From contig NZ_CP121648.1 in the NCBI RefSeq assembly GCF_029714205.1, forward strand, positions 4,787,001 through 4,851,000: 64,000 bases of DNA. Reading direction: 5' to 3'. Position 1 is the stretch's first letter, and the number at the start of each line of letters is the position of its first letter. Positions 29,899-41,070 of the stretch are shown here, one piece after another. The notes under the pieces are model-generated. The model worked only from the letters and a program-made list of their open reading frames with translations. It was not told the origin of the DNA and did no database searches. The translations under genes and the position numbers were made by a program. This DNA is from Methylobacterium sp. CB376. Lineage in GTDB: Bacteria; Pseudomonadota; Alphaproteobacteria; Rhizobiales; Beijerinckiaceae.

Positions 29899-31083
29899 AT
29901 GGCAAACCGCAGACTGGCGCCCGCCGAACAGCAGCCCGCCGCATTCGCGTTCACGCCCGAGAACGCGCGCTGGGCCGAGGCGCAGATCGCCAAATATCCC
30001 GAGGGCCGGCAGGCCTCGGCCGTGATCCCGCTGCTCTGGCGCGCCCAGGAGCAGAATGGCGGCTGGCTGCCGCAGAAGGCGATCGAGGCCGTCGCCGACG
30101 AACTCGGGATGCCGCACATCCGCGTGCTCGAGGTCGCGACCTTCTACACCATGTTCGCGCTCGAGCCGGTCGGGCGCTACTGGATTCAGGTCTGCGGCAC
30201 CGTGCCCTGCGACGTCTGCGGGGCGAAGGAGCTGAAGCACTACCTGCACGACCGTCTCGGCCCCGCCGGCCATGTCAGCCCGGACGGCAATTTCTCCTGG
30301 CTCGAAGTCGAGTGCCTCGGCGCCTGCTGCAACGCGCCGATGGTGCAGATCAACCAGGACTATTATGAGGACCTGACGCCCGAGATCCTCGGCCGGCTGA
30401 TGGACGACCTCGCGGCCGGGCGGCCGGTCAAGGCCGGCTCGCAGGCCGGGCGGACCTCCTCCGAGCCGAAGGGCGCCGCGACGACGCTCACCGACGAGAC
30501 CCTGTTCGACGGCTCCCGCATCGGCGCGTGGCGCCGGCGCTTCGAGGAGGAGGGGCTGCACGAGGCCGGCGCCGACACCCAGGCGCTCGCCGCCAGGGAG
30601 GCGGCCGATCCGAAGCCGGCGCGGCCCGATGCCGGCCGCCCGATCGGGAGCCCGGCCGCGCAGACGCCCGCCCAGCGCGTCGCGGACGGCAAGGCGCCGG
30701 TCGAGCCCGCCGAGGCGAAGGGCCAGTCGGCGCCCGAGCGCGCGACCGTCGCGGCGCCGCGCTCCGGGCCCGAGGTCCAGCCCGCCCCGCAGAGCGGGCG
30801 CTCCTACACCGAGACCCCCTCGAAGCCCGAGGAGGGCCGCCCGGTCGCCGAGACCAAGGGCTCGACCCCGGTCAGCGGCGCCGAGCCGATGGCCGCGCCC
30901 GCCCGCACGGACGGCTCGCAGGCCAAGCCCGTCGGGGTCGACCCGGCCGACAAGGGCCCGCCCGGCCCCGGCGCCAAGGATTCCGGCTCCAAGGATTCCG
31001 GCGCCAAGGATTCCGGCGCCAAGGATTCCGGCGTCAAGGGGGCGGGCCCCGCGGGCAAGACCAAGCCCTCCTCGAACCGGTAG
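29899..31083 (+). CDS. nuoE: NADH-quinone oxidoreductase subunit E with long disordered C-terminal extension
   Basis: NuoE holds the [2Fe-2S] cluster N1a beside NuoF. The core spans about 1-170 and has ligands in VCGTVPCDVC and VECLGACCNAP. The protein continues to residue 394, a tail of about 220 residues dominated by Ala, Pro, Lys, Glu, Ser and Gly with no recognisable fold. Four 15-bp repeats at 30973-31032 encode AKDSG units. Long NuoE tails are known in some alphaproteobacteria. The frame shows no break, and nuoF follows after 9 bp. Confidence 0.95.
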   Translation: MANRRLAPAEQQPAAFAFTPENARWAEAQIAKYPEGRQASAVIPLLWRAQEQNGGWLPQKAIEAVADELGMPHIRVLEVATFYTMFALEPVGRYWIQVCGTVPCDVCGAKELKHYLHDRLGPAGHVSPDGNFSWLEVECLGACCNAPMVQINQDYYEDLTPEILGRLMDDLAAGRPVKAGSQAGRTSSEPKGAATTLTDETLFDGSRIGAWRRRFEEEGLHEAGADTQALAAREAADPKPARPDAGRPIGSPAAQTPAQRVADGKAPVEPAEAKGQSAPERATVAAPRSGPEVQPAPQSGRSYTETPSKPEEGRPVAETKGSTPVSGAEPMAAPARTDGSQAKPVGVDPADKGPPGPGAKDSGSKDSGAKDSGAKDSGVKGAGPAGKTKPSSNR

Positions 31084-31092
31084 GACGACGCC

Positions 31093-32394
31093 ATGCTCTC
31101 CGACCAGGATCGGATCTTCACGAACCTCTACGGGTTCCACTCCCCGGGCCTCGACGCCGCGCGCCGGCGCGGCGCCTGGGACGGCACCAAATTCCTGCTC
31201 GAGCAGGGCCGCGACTGGATCATCGACGAGATGAAGAAGTCGGGCCTGCGCGGGCGCGGCGGGGCCGGCTTCTCGACCGGCCTCAAATGGTCGTTCATGC
31301 CCAAGAAGTCGGACGGCCGTCCGCACTACCTGGTGGTGAACGCCGACGAATCCGAGCCCGGCACCTGCAAGGACCGGGAGATTATGCGGCACGACCCGCA
31401 TCTCCTGATCGAGGGCTGCCTGCTCGCCTCCTTCGCGATGGGGGCGCATGCCGCCTATATCTACATCCGCGGCGAGTACGTGGCCGAGAAGCACGCCCTG
31501 CAGCGGGCGGTGGACGAGGCCTACGAGGCCCGGCTGATCGGGCCGGACAACGTCCACGGCTACCCGTTCGACCTCTACGTCCACCACGGCGCGGGCGCCT
31601 ATATCTGCGGCGAGGAGACGGCGCTCCTGGAGAGCCTGGAGGGCAAGAAGGGGATGCCGCGGCTGAAGCCGCCCTTCCCGGCCAATATGGGCCTCTACGG
31701 CTGCCCGACCACGGTCAACAACGTCGAGTCGATCGCGGTGGCGGGTGCCATCCTGCGCCGGGGCGCGGCGTGGTTCTCCGGCATCGGCCGGCCGAACAAC
31801 ACCGGCACCAAGCTCTTCTGCGTCTCGGGCCACGTCAACCGGCCCTGCAACGTCGAGGAGGCGCTGGGGATCCCGTTCCGCGAGCTGATCGACCGCCATT
31901 GCGGCGGCATCCGCGGCGGCTGGGACAACCTCCTGGCGGTGATCCCGGGCGGCTCCTCGGTGCCGCTGGTCCCGGCCGCGCAGATCGCCGACGCGCCGAT
32001 GGACTTCGACACGCTGCGCGGCCTCGGCTCGGGCCTCGGCACCGCGGCGGTGATCGTGCTCGACAAGACGACCGACATCGTCGCCGCCATCGCCCGCATC
32101 TCGTACTTCTACAAACACGAATCCTGCGGCCAGTGCACGCCCTGCCGGGAGGGCACCGGCTGGATGTGGCGCGTCATGCTGCGCATGGCCGAGGGCCGGG
32201 CGCAGAAGCGCGAGATCGACATGCTGCTCGACGTCACCAAGCAGATCGAGGGCCACACGATCTGCGCGCTCGGCGACGCGGCGGCCTGGCCGATCCAGGG
32301 CCTCATCCGCCACTTCCGACCCGAGATCGAGAAGCGCATCGACCGCTACAGCGCCAACCCGCACAGCGACCCCGTGCCGATGGCCGCGGAGTGA
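31093..32394 (+). CDS. nuoF: NADH-quinone oxidoreductase subunit F
   Basis: This is the NADH-oxidising subunit with FMN and a [4Fe-4S] cluster (N3). The 433-residue product shows the glycine-rich nucleotide motif [17 protein letters not shown] near residues 50-66, the FMN region [18 protein letters not shown], and cluster ligands [15 protein letters not shown] near 345 plus the later [13 protein letters not shown] cysteine. NuoG starts 34 bp after. Confidence 0.97.
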   Translation: MLSDQDRIFTNLYGFHSPGLDAARRRGAWDGTKFLLEQGRDWIIDEMKKSGLRGRGGAGFSTGLKWSFMPKKSDGRPHYLVVNADESEPGTCKDREIMRHDPHLLIEGCLLASFAMGAHAAYIYIRGEYVAEKHALQRAVDEAYEARLIGPDNVHGYPFDLYVHHGAGAYICGEETALLESLEGKKGMPRLKPPFPANMGLYGCPTTVNNVESIAVAGAILRRGAAWFSGIGRPNNTGTKLFCVSGHVNRPCNVEEALGIPFRELIDRHCGGIRGGWDNLLAVIPGGSSVPLVPAAQIADAPMDFDTLRGLGSGLGTAAVIVLDKTTDIVAAIARISYFYKHESCGQCTPCREGTGWMWRVMLRMAEGRAQKREIDMLLDVTKQIEGHTICALGDAAAWPIQGLIRHFRPEIEKRIDRYSANPHSDPVPMAAE

Positions 32395-32428
32395 GCGGCG
32401 CGCGCGGCGAACGCCTGGAGACACCACA

Positions 32429-34510
32429 GTGACCAAGATCGTCGTCGACGGCACCGAGGTCGATGTCCCGCCGGACTACACGCTGCTGCAGGCCTGCGAG
32501 GCGGCCGGCGCGGAGATCCCGCGCTTCTGCTTCCACGAGCGGCTGTCGATCGCCGGCAATTGCCGCATGTGCCTCGTCGAGCTGAAGGGCGCGCCGAAGC
32601 CGGTGGCCTCCTGCGCCTGGGGCGTGCGCGACTGCCGGCCGGGCCCGAACGGCGAGCCGCCGCAGGTCCTGACCAAGTCGCCGCTGACCAAGAAGGCGCG
32701 CGAGGGGGTGATGGAGTTCCTCCTCATCAACCACCCGCTCGACTGCCCGATCTGCGACCAGGGCGGCCATTGCGACCTGCAGGACCAGGCGATGGCCTAC
32801 GGGGTCGATTCGACCCGCTACGGCGAGAACAAGCGCGCGGTCGAGGACAAGTACATCGGCCCGCTCGTGCGCACGGCGATGAACCGCTGCATCCACTGCA
32901 CCCGCTGCGTGCGCTTCCTGGCGGAAGTGGCGGGCGTGCCGGATCTCGGCGCCATCGGGCGCGGCGAGGATATGGAGATCACCTCCTACCTCGAACAGGC
33001 CATGGCTTCCGAGCTGCAGGGCAACGTCGCCGACCTCTGCCCGGTCGGGGCCCTCGTGCACAAGCCGCAATCCTACAACGTGCGGCCCTGGGAATTGTCC
33101 AAGACCGAGTCGGTCGACGTGATGGACGCGGTCGGCTGCGCGATCCGGGTCGATGCCCGCGGCCGCGAGGTGATGCAGATCGAGCCCCGGGTGAACGAGG
33201 CCATCAACGAGGAGTGGATCTCCGACAAGACCCGCCACGTGGTGGACGGGCTGCGGCTCCAGCGCCTCGACCGGCCCTATATCCGCGAGAACGGGCGCCT
33301 GCGCCCGGCGGGCTGGGCCGAGGCCTTCGCGACGATCGCGGCCAAGCTCAAGGGCGCCGACCCCGCGCGCGTCGGCGCGATCGTGGGCGACCTCGCCTCG
33401 GTGGAGGAGACCTACGCGCTCAAGCGCCTGATGACGGCGCTCAATGTGCGCAACCTCGATTGCCGCCAGGACGGCGCGCCGTTCGATCCGGCCTGGGGCC
33501 GGGCCGCCTACACGTTCAACCCCACCATCGCGGGGATCGAGCAGGCGGACGCGGTGCTGCTCGTCGGGGCCAATCCGCGCCTCGAAGGCTCGCTCCTCAA
33601 CGTGCGGCTGCGCAAGCGCTGGCGCATGGCGCCGCTGCCGGTCGGGCTGATCGGCGAGCCCACCGACCTGACCTACCCGCACACCTATCTGGGCGCCGGC
33701 CCGGAGACGCTGGCGGAGCTCGCGGCCGGGCGGCACAGCTTCGCGGAGGTGCTGGGCAAGGCCGAGCGCCCGCTCGTCATCGTCGGGATCGGGGCGCTCG
33801 CCCGCCCGGACGGGCGCGCCATCCTGGCGGCGGCCGCCTCCTACGCGCGGAGCATCGGCGCCGTGACGGAGGGCTGGACCGGCTTCGGGGTGCTGCAGGT
33901 CGCGGCGGCGCGCGTCGGCGCCCTCGATCTCGGCGTCGTGCCGGGGGAGGGCGGGCTCGACTTCGCCGCGATGACGGCGCTGGGCGCCCTCGACGTGCTC
34001 TACAACCTCGGCGCCGATGAGGTGGAGGTCGCCCCGGGCGCCTTCGTGATCTACCAGGGCACGCACGGGGATCGCGGCGCCCACCGGGCCGACGTGATCC
34101 TGCCGGGGGCCGCCTACACGGAGAAGTCGGGGACCTACGTGAACACGGAGGGCCGTCCGCAACTCGCCAACCGCTCCGGGTTCCCGCCGGGCGACGCGCG
34201 CGAGGATTGGGCGATCCTGCGCGCCCTGTCGGAGCCGCTCGGCCAGCGCCTGCCCTTCGACTCGCTGGCGCAGCTGCGCCGCGCCCTCTACGCCGACCAC
34301 CCGCACCTCGCGGCGCTGGATTCGGTCGCCGGGCAGGACGCCGGCGCGGCGCTCGCGAGCCTCGCGGCCCTCGGCGGCGAGCCGGGCCGGGAGCCGTTCC
34401 GCAGCCCGATCCTCGACTTCTACCTCACCAACCCGATCGCCCGCGCCTCCCGGGTGCTGGCGGAATGCTCGGGGCTCGCCCGCGAGCGCGTGCTCCAGGC
34501 CGCCGAGTAG
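32429..34510 (+). CDS. nuoG: NADH-quinone oxidoreductase subunit G
   Basis: The 693-residue iron-sulfur subunit starts with a ferredoxin-like domain holding the [2Fe-2S] ligands (IPRFCFHERLSIAGNCRMCL). It continues with the His-containing cluster motif (CPICDQGGHCDLQD) and CIHCTRCVRF, then a molybdopterin-oxidoreductase-like domain that is structural here. The length is normal for alphaproteobacteria, without the extra N7 cluster region seen in some bacteria. NuoH follows 20 bp later. Confidence 0.97.
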   Translation: MTKIVVDGTEVDVPPDYTLLQACEAAGAEIPRFCFHERLSIAGNCRMCLVELKGAPKPVASCAWGVRDCRPGPNGEPPQVLTKSPLTKKAREGVMEFLLINHPLDCPICDQGGHCDLQDQAMAYGVDSTRYGENKRAVEDKYIGPLVRTAMNRCIHCTRCVRFLAEVAGVPDLGAIGRGEDMEITSYLEQAMASELQGNVADLCPVGALVHKPQSYNVRPWELSKTESVDVMDAVGCAIRVDARGREVMQIEPRVNEAINEEWISDKTRHVVDGLRLQRLDRPYIRENGRLRPAGWAEAFATIAAKLKGADPARVGAIVGDLASVEETYALKRLMTALNVRNLDCRQDGAPFDPAWGRAAYTFNPTIAGIEQADAVLLVGANPRLEGSLLNVRLRKRWRMAPLPVGLIGEPTDLTYPHTYLGAGPETLAELAAGRHSFAEVLGKAERPLVIVGIGALARPDGRAILAAAASYARSIGAVTEGWTGFGVLQVAAARVGALDLGVVPGEGGLDFAAMTALGALDVLYNLGADEVEVAPGAFVIYQGTHGDRGAHRADVILPGAAYTEKSGTYVNTEGRPQLANRSGFPPGDAREDWAILRALSEPLGQRLPFDSLAQLRRALYADHPHLAALDSVAGQDAGAALASLAALGGEPGREPFRSPILDFYLTNPIARASRVLAECSGLARERVLQAAE

Positions 34511-34530
34511 GACCGCGATAGGACCACCCC

Positions 34531-35553
34531 ATGAGCGTCACCGACATCCTGCTGACGGTCGGCCTCGTCGCGCTGAAGAGCGTGGTGCTGCTGGTCGCGC
34601 TCCTCGTCTTCATCGCCTACGCGCTCCTCGCCGACCGGAAGATCTGGGCGGCGGTGCAGCTGCGGCGCGGCCCGAACGTGGTCGGCCCCTGGGGCCTGTT
34701 CCAGTCCTTCGCCGACCTGCTGAAGTTCGTGATCAAGGAGCCGGTCATCCCGGCGGGCGCCAACAAGGCGCTCTACCTGCTGGCGCCGTTCGGCTTCGCG
34801 ACCCTGGCGCTCTCGGCCTGGGCGGTGATCCCGCTGGCGGATAACTGGGCGATCGCCGACATCAACGTCGGCATCATCTACATCTTCGCGATCTCGTCGC
34901 TCGGCGTCTACGGCGTGATCATGGGCGGCTGGGCCTCGAACTCGAAATACGCCTTCCTGGGCGCGCTCCGCTCGGCCGCCCAGATGGTGTCCTACGAGGT
35001 GTCGCTCGGCTTCGTGATCATCACCGTGCTGATGTGCGCGGGCTCCCTCAACCTCTCCCAGATCGTCCGCGCGCAGGACACCGCGCTCGGGATCTTCGGC
35101 TGGTACTGGCTCTGGCTGTTCCCGATGTTCGCGGTGTTCTTCGTGTCGGCGCTGGCCGAGACGAACCGCCCGCCCTTCGACCTGCCGGAGGCCGAATCGG
35201 AGCTCGTGGCGGGCTACATGGTCGAGTATTCCTCGACCCCGTACCTGCTGTTCATGCTCGGCGAGTACGTGGCGATCATCACCATGTGCGCGCTCGGCAC
35301 GATCCTGTTCATGGGCGGCTGGCTCTCGCCGATCCCCTTCGCGCCGTTCACCTGGGTGCCGGGCGTGATCTGGTTCACCCTGAAGGCGAGCTTCCTGTTC
35401 TTCCTGATCGCCATGGTCAAGGCGATGGTCCCCCGCTACCGCTACGACCAGCTCATGCGGCTCGGCTGGAAGGTCTTCCTCCCGCTCTCGCTCATCATGG
35501 TCTTCGTCGTCGCCTTCGTCCTGAAAGTGACCGGCCTCGCGCCGGTCTCCTGA
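34531..35553 (+). CDS. nuoH: NADH-quinone oxidoreductase subunit H
   Basis: The 340-residue membrane subunit links the peripheral arm to the proton channels. It has about eight hydrophobic segments and the conserved quinone-cavity stretch [26 protein letters not shown] near residues 204-229, rich in the acidic residues of the E-channel. Nothing unusual is seen. Confidence 0.97.
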   Translation: MSVTDILLTVGLVALKSVVLLVALLVFIAYALLADRKIWAAVQLRRGPNVVGPWGLFQSFADLLKFVIKEPVIPAGANKALYLLAPFGFATLALSAWAVIPLADNWAIADINVGIIYIFAISSLGVYGVIMGGWASNSKYAFLGALRSAAQMVSYEVSLGFVIITVLMCAGSLNLSQIVRAQDTALGIFGWYWLWLFPMFAVFFVSALAETNRPPFDLPEAESELVAGYMVEYSSTPYLLFMLGEYVAIITMCALGTILFMGGWLSPIPFAPFTWVPGVIWFTLKASFLFFLIAMVKAMVPRYRYDQLMRLGWKVFLPLSLIMVFVVAFVLKVTGLAPVS

Positions 35554-35575
35554 ACCCCGCATTGGAGATTGAGCG

Positions 35576-36064
35576 ATGAGGCTCGATCAGGTCGCCCGCA
35601 GCCTGCTGCTGAAGGAGTTCGTGTCGGGGTTCGCCCTCGCCATGCGCTACCTGTTCAAGCCGAAGGCGACGATCAACTACCCCTTCGAGATGGGCCACCG
35701 CTCGCCGCGCTTCCGCGGCGAGCACGCGCTGCGCCGGTACCCCAACGGCGAGGAGCGCTGCATCGCCTGCAAGCTCTGCGAGGCGGTCTGCCCGGCCCAG
35801 GCCATCACCATCGAGGCCGGGCCGCGCCGCAATGACGGCACCCGCCGCACCACCCGCTACGACATCGACATGGTGAAGTGCATCTATTGCGGGATGTGCC
35901 AGGAGGCCTGCCCGGTGGACGCCATCGTCGAGGGCCCGAACTTCGAGTTCTCGGTCGAGACCCGCGAGGAGCTGCTCTACGACAAGCAGCGGCTGCTCGC
36001 GAACGGCGACCGCTGGGAGCGCGAGATCGCGCGCAACATCGCCGCGGACGCACCCTATCGCTGA
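35576..36064 (+). CDS. nuoI: NADH-quinone oxidoreductase subunit I
   Basis: This is the 162-residue TYKY subunit with two ferredoxin-type [4Fe-4S] motifs, [12 protein letters not shown] and [12 protein letters not shown], carrying clusters N6a and N6b to N2. It is followed not by the usual tight junction but by a 226-bp gap that contains a probable promoter. Confidence 0.97.
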   Translation: MRLDQVARSLLLKEFVSGFALAMRYLFKPKATINYPFEMGHRSPRFRGEHALRRYPNGEERCIACKLCEAVCPAQAITIEAGPRRNDGTRRTTRYDIDMVKCIYCGMCQEACPVDAIVEGPNFEFSVETREELLYDKQRLLANGDRWEREIARNIAADAPYR

Positions 36065-36186
36065 GGCGAGCGGCGAGCGGCGGGCGGCGACGGGCCGACG
36101 CGGCGCCCGCCGAGGCTCCGGAGGGTCGTCCCGCCCGCCATTCGCCGCGCGACGCCGACCATTCGCCTCCGCGGCGGGCTTTCCCG

Positions 36187-36215
36187 TTGTGCGCCGCGGG
36201 AGCGGGTTCTATAGA
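36187..36215 (+). promoter_or_regulatory. Probable internal nuo promoter ahead of nuoJ
   Basis: In the 226-bp nuoI-nuoJ gap, TTGTGC (36187-36192), a 17-bp spacer and TATAGA (36210-36215) match a sigma-70 promoter, about 75 bp upstream of the nuoJ start. A gap this long inside an otherwise tight operon, together with this match, suggests separate initiation of nuoJ-N. Confidence 0.55.
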
Positions 36216-36290
36216 CGGGCCGCCGGGGAACCGGGGGTCGCTCATCGGCACCAGGCAGGAGACCGCCGCGAGGCGGCGTGAGTTCACCGC

Positions 36291-36911
36291 ATGACCGCAG
36301 CCGCCGCCTTCTTCTACCTCTTCGCCGCGATCACCGTCGCCTCGGGCCTCGTGGTGATCGCCGCCCGCAACCCGGTCACCTCGGTCCTGTTCCTGATCCT
36401 CGCCTTCGTGAACGCGGCCGGCCTGTTCGTGCTGATGGGCGCCGAGTTCCTGGCGATGATCCTGGTGGTCGTCTACGTCGGCGCGGTGGCGGTGCTGTTC
36501 CTCTTCGTCGTGATGATGCTCGACGTGGACTTCGCCGAGCTGCGCCAGGGCTTCCAGGACTACCTGCCGGTCGGCGCGCTGATCGGCGCCGTGTTCCTGA
36601 TCGAGCTCCTGCTTGTGGTCGGCTCCTGGGCGATCGATCCGGGTCTCGTCCACGCGCCCCTCGCGGTGGCGCCCGGCGGCGAGCAGATCACCAACACGCA
36701 GGCGCTCGGCCTGGTTCTCTACACCAACTACTTCTTCTTCTTCCAGATTGCCGGCCTGATCCTGCTCGTCGCGATGATCGGCGCGATCGTGCTGACGCTG
36801 CGCGACCGGCCCGGCGTGAAGCGCCAGGACATCGCGGTGCAGAACGCGCGCACCCAGGCCCTGGCGGTCGAGCTGCGCAAGGTGCCGACGCGCCAGGGCG
36901 TCGAGGTGTGA
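36291..36911 (+). CDS. nuoJ: NADH-quinone oxidoreductase subunit J
   Basis: The 206-residue membrane subunit has about five hydrophobic segments and the conserved GAEFLAMILVVVYVGAVAVLFLFVVMML segment, the NuoJ TM3 hinge. It is the first gene of the second half of the operon. Confidence 0.96.
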   Translation: MTAAAAFFYLFAAITVASGLVVIAARNPVTSVLFLILAFVNAAGLFVLMGAEFLAMILVVVYVGAVAVLFLFVVMMLDVDFAELRQGFQDYLPVGALIGAVFLIELLLVVGSWAIDPGLVHAPLAVAPGGEQITNTQALGLVLYTNYFFFFQIAGLILLVAMIGAIVLTLRDRPGVKRQDIAVQNARTQALAVELRKVPTRQGVEV

Positions 36912-37023
36912 CGGCGGGACCGGGCACGGTCCGGCCCCCCTCTCCCGCGCCGGGAAGGGGCGCCGCGCCGCCGCGACGGCACGCTGATTCGAGACGGCCG
37001 CAGCCCGGCCGAGAGGCAGACAG

Positions 37024-37329
37024 ATGATCGGTTTGAGCCATTACCTCACGGTCGCGGCGATCCTGTTCACGCTCGGCGTGCTCGGCATCTTCATCAACCG
37101 CAAGAACGTGATCGTGATCCTGATGTGCGTCGAGCTGATCCTGCTCGCCGTGAACATCAACCTCGTCGCGTTCTCGACCCACCTGGGCGACATCGTCGGG
37201 CAGGTCTTCGCCCTGTTCGTGCTGACGGTGGCGGCCGCCGAGGCGGCGATCGGCCTCGCGATCCTGGTGGTGTTCTTCCGCAACCGCGGCTCGATCGCGG
37301 TCGAGGACGTCAACATGATGAAGGGCTGA
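37024..37329 (+). CDS. nuoK: NADH-quinone oxidoreductase subunit K
   Basis: This is a 101-residue membrane subunit with three predicted helices. It has the conserved acidic residues in [20 protein letters not shown] and [18 protein letters not shown], which belong to the proton path. It is separated from nuoJ by 112 bp. Confidence 0.97.
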   Translation: MIGLSHYLTVAAILFTLGVLGIFINRKNVIVILMCVELILLAVNINLVAFSTHLGDIVGQVFALFVLTVAAAEAAIGLAILVVFFRNRGSIAVEDVNMMKG

Positions 37330-37385
37330 GGACTCCCCCGCCCCCACTGAACCCCGAGCCGTAGCCCCGAGGCCGGACCCCGAGC

Positions 37386-39500
37386 ATGTACCACGCGATC
37401 ATCTTCCTGCCCCTCATCGGCTCCCTCATCGCCGGCCTGTTCGGCCGCCGGATCGGGGCCAAGGCGAGCGAGGTCGTCACCACCTCGATCCTGTTCTTCG
37501 CCGCGCTCCTGTCCTGGGTGGCCTTCTTCGAAGTCACGGCCGGGGAGGGGCACGGGGCGACCCGGATCCAGGTCGCGCATTGGTTCTCGGCCGGCGACCT
37601 CGTCGTCGACTGGGCGTTCCGGGCCGACACGCTCACCGTGGTGATGCTGGTCGTCGTCACCGGCGTGTCGTCGCTCGTGCACCTCTACTCCATGGGCTAC
37701 ATGGAGGAGGATCCGCACCGGCCGCGCTTCTTCGCCTACCTGTCGCTGTTCACCTTCGCCATGCTGATGCTGGTGACGGCCGACAACCTCGTGCAGATGT
37801 TCTTCGGCTGGGAGGGCGTCGGCCTCGCCTCCTACCTGCTGATCGGGTTCTGGTACGAGAAGCCCTCGGCCAACGCCGCCGCGATGAAGGCCTTCATCGT
37901 CAACCGGGTCGGCGATTTCGGCTTCTCCCTCGGCATCTTCCTGGTCTTCGTGCTGTTCGGCTCGGTCGCCTTCGACGGGATCTTCCCGCGCGTCGCCGAG
38001 GTGAAGGATGCGGGCTTCCACTTCCTCGGCACCGACTGGAACGCGCTCACGCTCGCCTGCCTGCTGCTGTTCATGGGCGCGATGGGCAAGTCGGCGCAGT
38101 TCCTGCTGCATACCTGGCTGCCCGACGCCATGGAGGGCCCGACCCCGGTCTCGGCCCTGATCCACGCCGCCACCATGGTGACGGCCGGCGTGTTCATGGT
38201 GGCGCGGCTCTCGCCCCTCTTCGAGGCGGCGCCGGCGGCGCTCACCGTCGTCACCGTGATCGGCGGCATCACGGCCTTCTTCGCCGCGACGGTCGGCCTG
38301 GTCCAGAACGACATCAAGCGGGTCATCGCCTACTCGACCTGCTCGCAGCTCGGCTACATGTTCGTGGCGCTCGGGGTCGGCGCCTACGCGGCCGGCGTGT
38401 TCCACCTCTTCACCCACGCCTTCTTCAAGGCGCTGCTGTTCCTCGGCGCCGGCTCGGTCATCCACGCGATGCACCACGAGCAGGACATGCGGAACATGGG
38501 CGCCCTGCGCCGCTACATCCCCTTCACCAGCCTGATGATGACGATCGGGACGCTGGCGCTGATCGGCTTCCCGTTCACGGCCGGCTACTACTCGAAGGAC
38601 GCGATCATCGAGGCGGCCTACATGTCGACCCGGCCGGGCCACGTGCTGGCCTTCCTGGCGACGGTGGTCGCGGCCTTCTTCACCTCGTTCTATTCCTGGC
38701 GCCTGTACTTCCTCACCTTCGAGGGACCGGCCCGCTGGCAGCACGCCCACGCGGACGCCCACCACGGCGGCGCTCACGGCGATGCCCACCACGCGGTCGC
38801 CGCCCACACGCAGGAGGCGGATGGGGCGCCGGGCCACCACGAGGGCGTCGCCCACGACGACAAGGGCCACGACGTCGAGCCCGTCTCGCACTCGGACCTT
38901 GAGCATCACGGCGACCACCACGCCCACGTGCCGCACGAGAGCCCGCGGGTGATGACGATCCCGCTCGCCCTGCTGGCCCTCGGCGCGGTCTTCGCCGGCC
39001 TGGTGTTCAAGAACCGCTTCATCGGCGAGGGCATGGACGAGTTCTGGAAGGGCGCCCTCGCGCATTCCCCCGACAACCACATCATGCACGCGATCCACGA
39101 GGCCCCGGCCTGGGTCTCGGCCTCGCCCTTCGTGATGCTGGTGCTCGGCTTCCTGCTCGCCTACTGGATGTATCTGCGCCGGCCGGAACTGCCGAACCAG
39201 CTCGCCGAGAGCCAGCCGCTGCTGTACCGCTTCCTGCTCAACAAGTGGTACTTCGACGAGATCTACGACCGGATCTTCGTGCGCCCGGCGAAGGGCTTCG
39301 GCGAGTTCCTGTGGAAGGTCGGCGACGGCGCGATCATCGACGGGCTCGGGCCGAACGGCATCGCGGCCCGGGTGGTCGACGTGACCCGCGGCGTCGTGCG
39401 CCTGCAGACCGGCTACGTCTACCACTACGCCTTCGTGATGCTCGTCGGCGTCGCCGCCCTGGTGAGCTGGTACCTCCTGAACGGCGTCGGCGCCCATTGA
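37386..39500 (+). CDS. nuoL: NADH-quinone oxidoreductase subunit L with His-rich loop
   Basis: This is a 704-residue antiporter-like proton-pumping subunit. Its conserved segments include [19 protein letters not shown] and the channel motif [30 protein letters not shown]. Long insert at about 450-520 is rich in His, Asp and Ala ([17 protein letters not shown] and later [12 protein letters not shown]). It sits between two membrane segments, before the long lateral helix region, and could bind metal or be structural. The last helices are intact, ending in [15 protein letters not shown]. Confidence 0.96.
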   Translation: MYHAIIFLPLIGSLIAGLFGRRIGAKASEVVTTSILFFAALLSWVAFFEVTAGEGHGATRIQVAHWFSAGDLVVDWAFRADTLTVVMLVVVTGVSSLVHLYSMGYMEEDPHRPRFFAYLSLFTFAMLMLVTADNLVQMFFGWEGVGLASYLLIGFWYEKPSANAAAMKAFIVNRVGDFGFSLGIFLVFVLFGSVAFDGIFPRVAEVKDAGFHFLGTDWNALTLACLLLFMGAMGKSAQFLLHTWLPDAMEGPTPVSALIHAATMVTAGVFMVARLSPLFEAAPAALTVVTVIGGITAFFAATVGLVQNDIKRVIAYSTCSQLGYMFVALGVGAYAAGVFHLFTHAFFKALLFLGAGSVIHAMHHEQDMRNMGALRRYIPFTSLMMTIGTLALIGFPFTAGYYSKDAIIEAAYMSTRPGHVLAFLATVVAAFFTSFYSWRLYFLTFEGPARWQHAHADAHHGGAHGDAHHAVAAHTQEADGAPGHHEGVAHDDKGHDVEPVSHSDLEHHGDHHAHVPHESPRVMTIPLALLALGAVFAGLVFKNRFIGEGMDEFWKGALAHSPDNHIMHAIHEAPAWVSASPFVMLVLGFLLAYWMYLRRPELPNQLAESQPLLYRFLLNKWYFDEIYDRIFVRPAKGFGEFLWKVGDGAIIDGLGPNGIAARVVDVTRGVVRLQTGYVYHYAFVMLVGVAALVSWYLLNGVGAH

Positions 39501-39540
39501 TGACCGCCCGCCTCCTCCCCATCGACCGGAGACGCGTCTG

Positions 39541-41061
39541 ATGTTCGGCCTCGGGATCCTCTCCGGCCTCCTCATCCTGCCCCTCGTCGGCGCCGCCTTC
39601 ATCCTCACCCTGCAGGGCGACGAGGAGGGGGTGCAGCGCAACGCCCGCTGGGCGGCGCTCGCCGCCACGGTGGCGACCTTCCTGCTCTCCCTCGTCGCCT
39701 GGGGGCGCTACGATTCCTCGACCGCGGCCTTCCAGCTCGTCGAGAGCCACGCCTGGCTGACCGAGTCGATCCGCTTCAAGCTCGGCGTCGACGGCTTCTC
39801 GATGCCGCTCCTGCTCCTCACCACCTTCCTGATGCCCTTCTGCATCGCGGCCTCCTGGCACGCGATCGGGCATCGGGTGAAGGAGTACTTCGTCGCCTTC
39901 CTGGTGCTCGAGACCACGATGATCGGCGTGTTCTGCGCCCTCGACCTCGTGCTGTTCTACCTGTTCTTCGAGGCCGGCCTGATCCCGATGTTCCTGATCA
40001 TCGGTATCTGGGGCGGCAAGCGCCGGATCTACGCCTCGTTCAAGTTCTTCCTGTACACGCTGCTCGGCTCGGTGCTGATGCTGCTGGCGATCCTGGCCAT
40101 GTACTGGCAGGCCGGCACCACCGACATCCCGACCCTGCTGCAGCACCGGTTCCCGACCGGGTTGCAGACCTGGCTGTGGCTGGCCTTCTTCGCCTCGTTC
40201 GCGGTGAAGATGCCGATGTGGCCGGTCCATACCTGGCTCCCCGACGCCCACGTCGAGGCGCCGACCGCCGGCTCGGTGATCCTGGCGGGCATCCTCCTGA
40301 AGATGGGCGGCTACGGCTTCATCCGGGTCTCGCTGCCGATGTTCCCGGACGCCTCGCACCTGTTCGCGCCGCTGGTCTTCGCGCTCTCGATCGTCGCCAT
40401 CATCTACACCTCGCTGGTCGCGCTGGTGCAGACCGACATCAAGAAGCTCATCGCCTACTCGTCGGTGGCGCATATGGGCTTCGTCACCCTCGGCCTGTTC
40501 ACGATGACCGAGCAGGGCATCCAGGGCGCGCTGTTCCTGATGATCTCGCACGGCATCGTGTCGGGCGCGCTCTTCCTGTGCGTCGGCGTCATCTACGACC
40601 GGATGCACACCCGCGAGATCGCCGCCTATGGCGGGCTCGTGAACCGGATGCCGCTCTACGCGGTGGCCATGATGGTCTTCACCATGGCGAATGTCGGCCT
40701 GCCCGGCACCTCGGGCTTCGTCGGCGAGTTCCTGTCGATGCTCGGCGCCTTCCGGGCCAACCCGATGGTGTCGTTCTTCTCGGTCTTCGGCATCATCCTG
40801 TCGGCGGCCTACGCGCTCTGGCTGTTCGCCCGGGTGATCTACGGCAAGCTCGACAAGCCGAGCCTGCGGGACATCGCCGACCTCGACCGGCGCGAGATGG
40901 CGATCCTCGCCCCGCTGGTGGTGCTGACGATCTACTACGGCTTCCACCCGAGCCCGATCCTCGACACCTTCGCCCCCTCCACCGAGGCCCTGATGCAGGG
41001 CCTGCGGGCCGCCCTCTCCTCGACCCAGACCGCCGCCGCGGCGCTCCCGGTCGCGCATTAG
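39541..41061 (+). CDS. nuoM: NADH-quinone oxidoreductase subunit M
   Basis: The 506-residue proton-channel subunit has the conserved [42 protein letters not shown] and [20 protein letters not shown] segments, including the glutamates and lysines of the channel. It has about 14 hydrophobic segments. NuoN starts 10 bp after its stop. Confidence 0.97.
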   Translation: MFGLGILSGLLILPLVGAAFILTLQGDEEGVQRNARWAALAATVATFLLSLVAWGRYDSSTAAFQLVESHAWLTESIRFKLGVDGFSMPLLLLTTFLMPFCIAASWHAIGHRVKEYFVAFLVLETTMIGVFCALDLVLFYLFFEAGLIPMFLIIGIWGGKRRIYASFKFFLYTLLGSVLMLLAILAMYWQAGTTDIPTLLQHRFPTGLQTWLWLAFFASFAVKMPMWPVHTWLPDAHVEAPTAGSVILAGILLKMGGYGFIRVSLPMFPDASHLFAPLVFALSIVAIIYTSLVALVQTDIKKLIAYSSVAHMGFVTLGLFTMTEQGIQGALFLMISHGIVSGALFLCVGVIYDRMHTREIAAYGGLVNRMPLYAVAMMVFTMANVGLPGTSGFVGEFLSMLGAFRANPMVSFFSVFGIILSAAYALWLFARVIYGKLDKPSLRDIADLDRREMAILAPLVVLTIYYGFHPSPILDTFAPSTEALMQGLRAALSSTQTAAAALPVAH

Positions 41062-41070
41062 AGATCCCCG

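Noticed and set aside
28429..32454. 1341-codon antisense frame across nuoC-nuoF
   Set aside because: It spans several well-supported complex I genes in reverse and has low-complexity composition with no start or ribosome site; it is a GC artefact.
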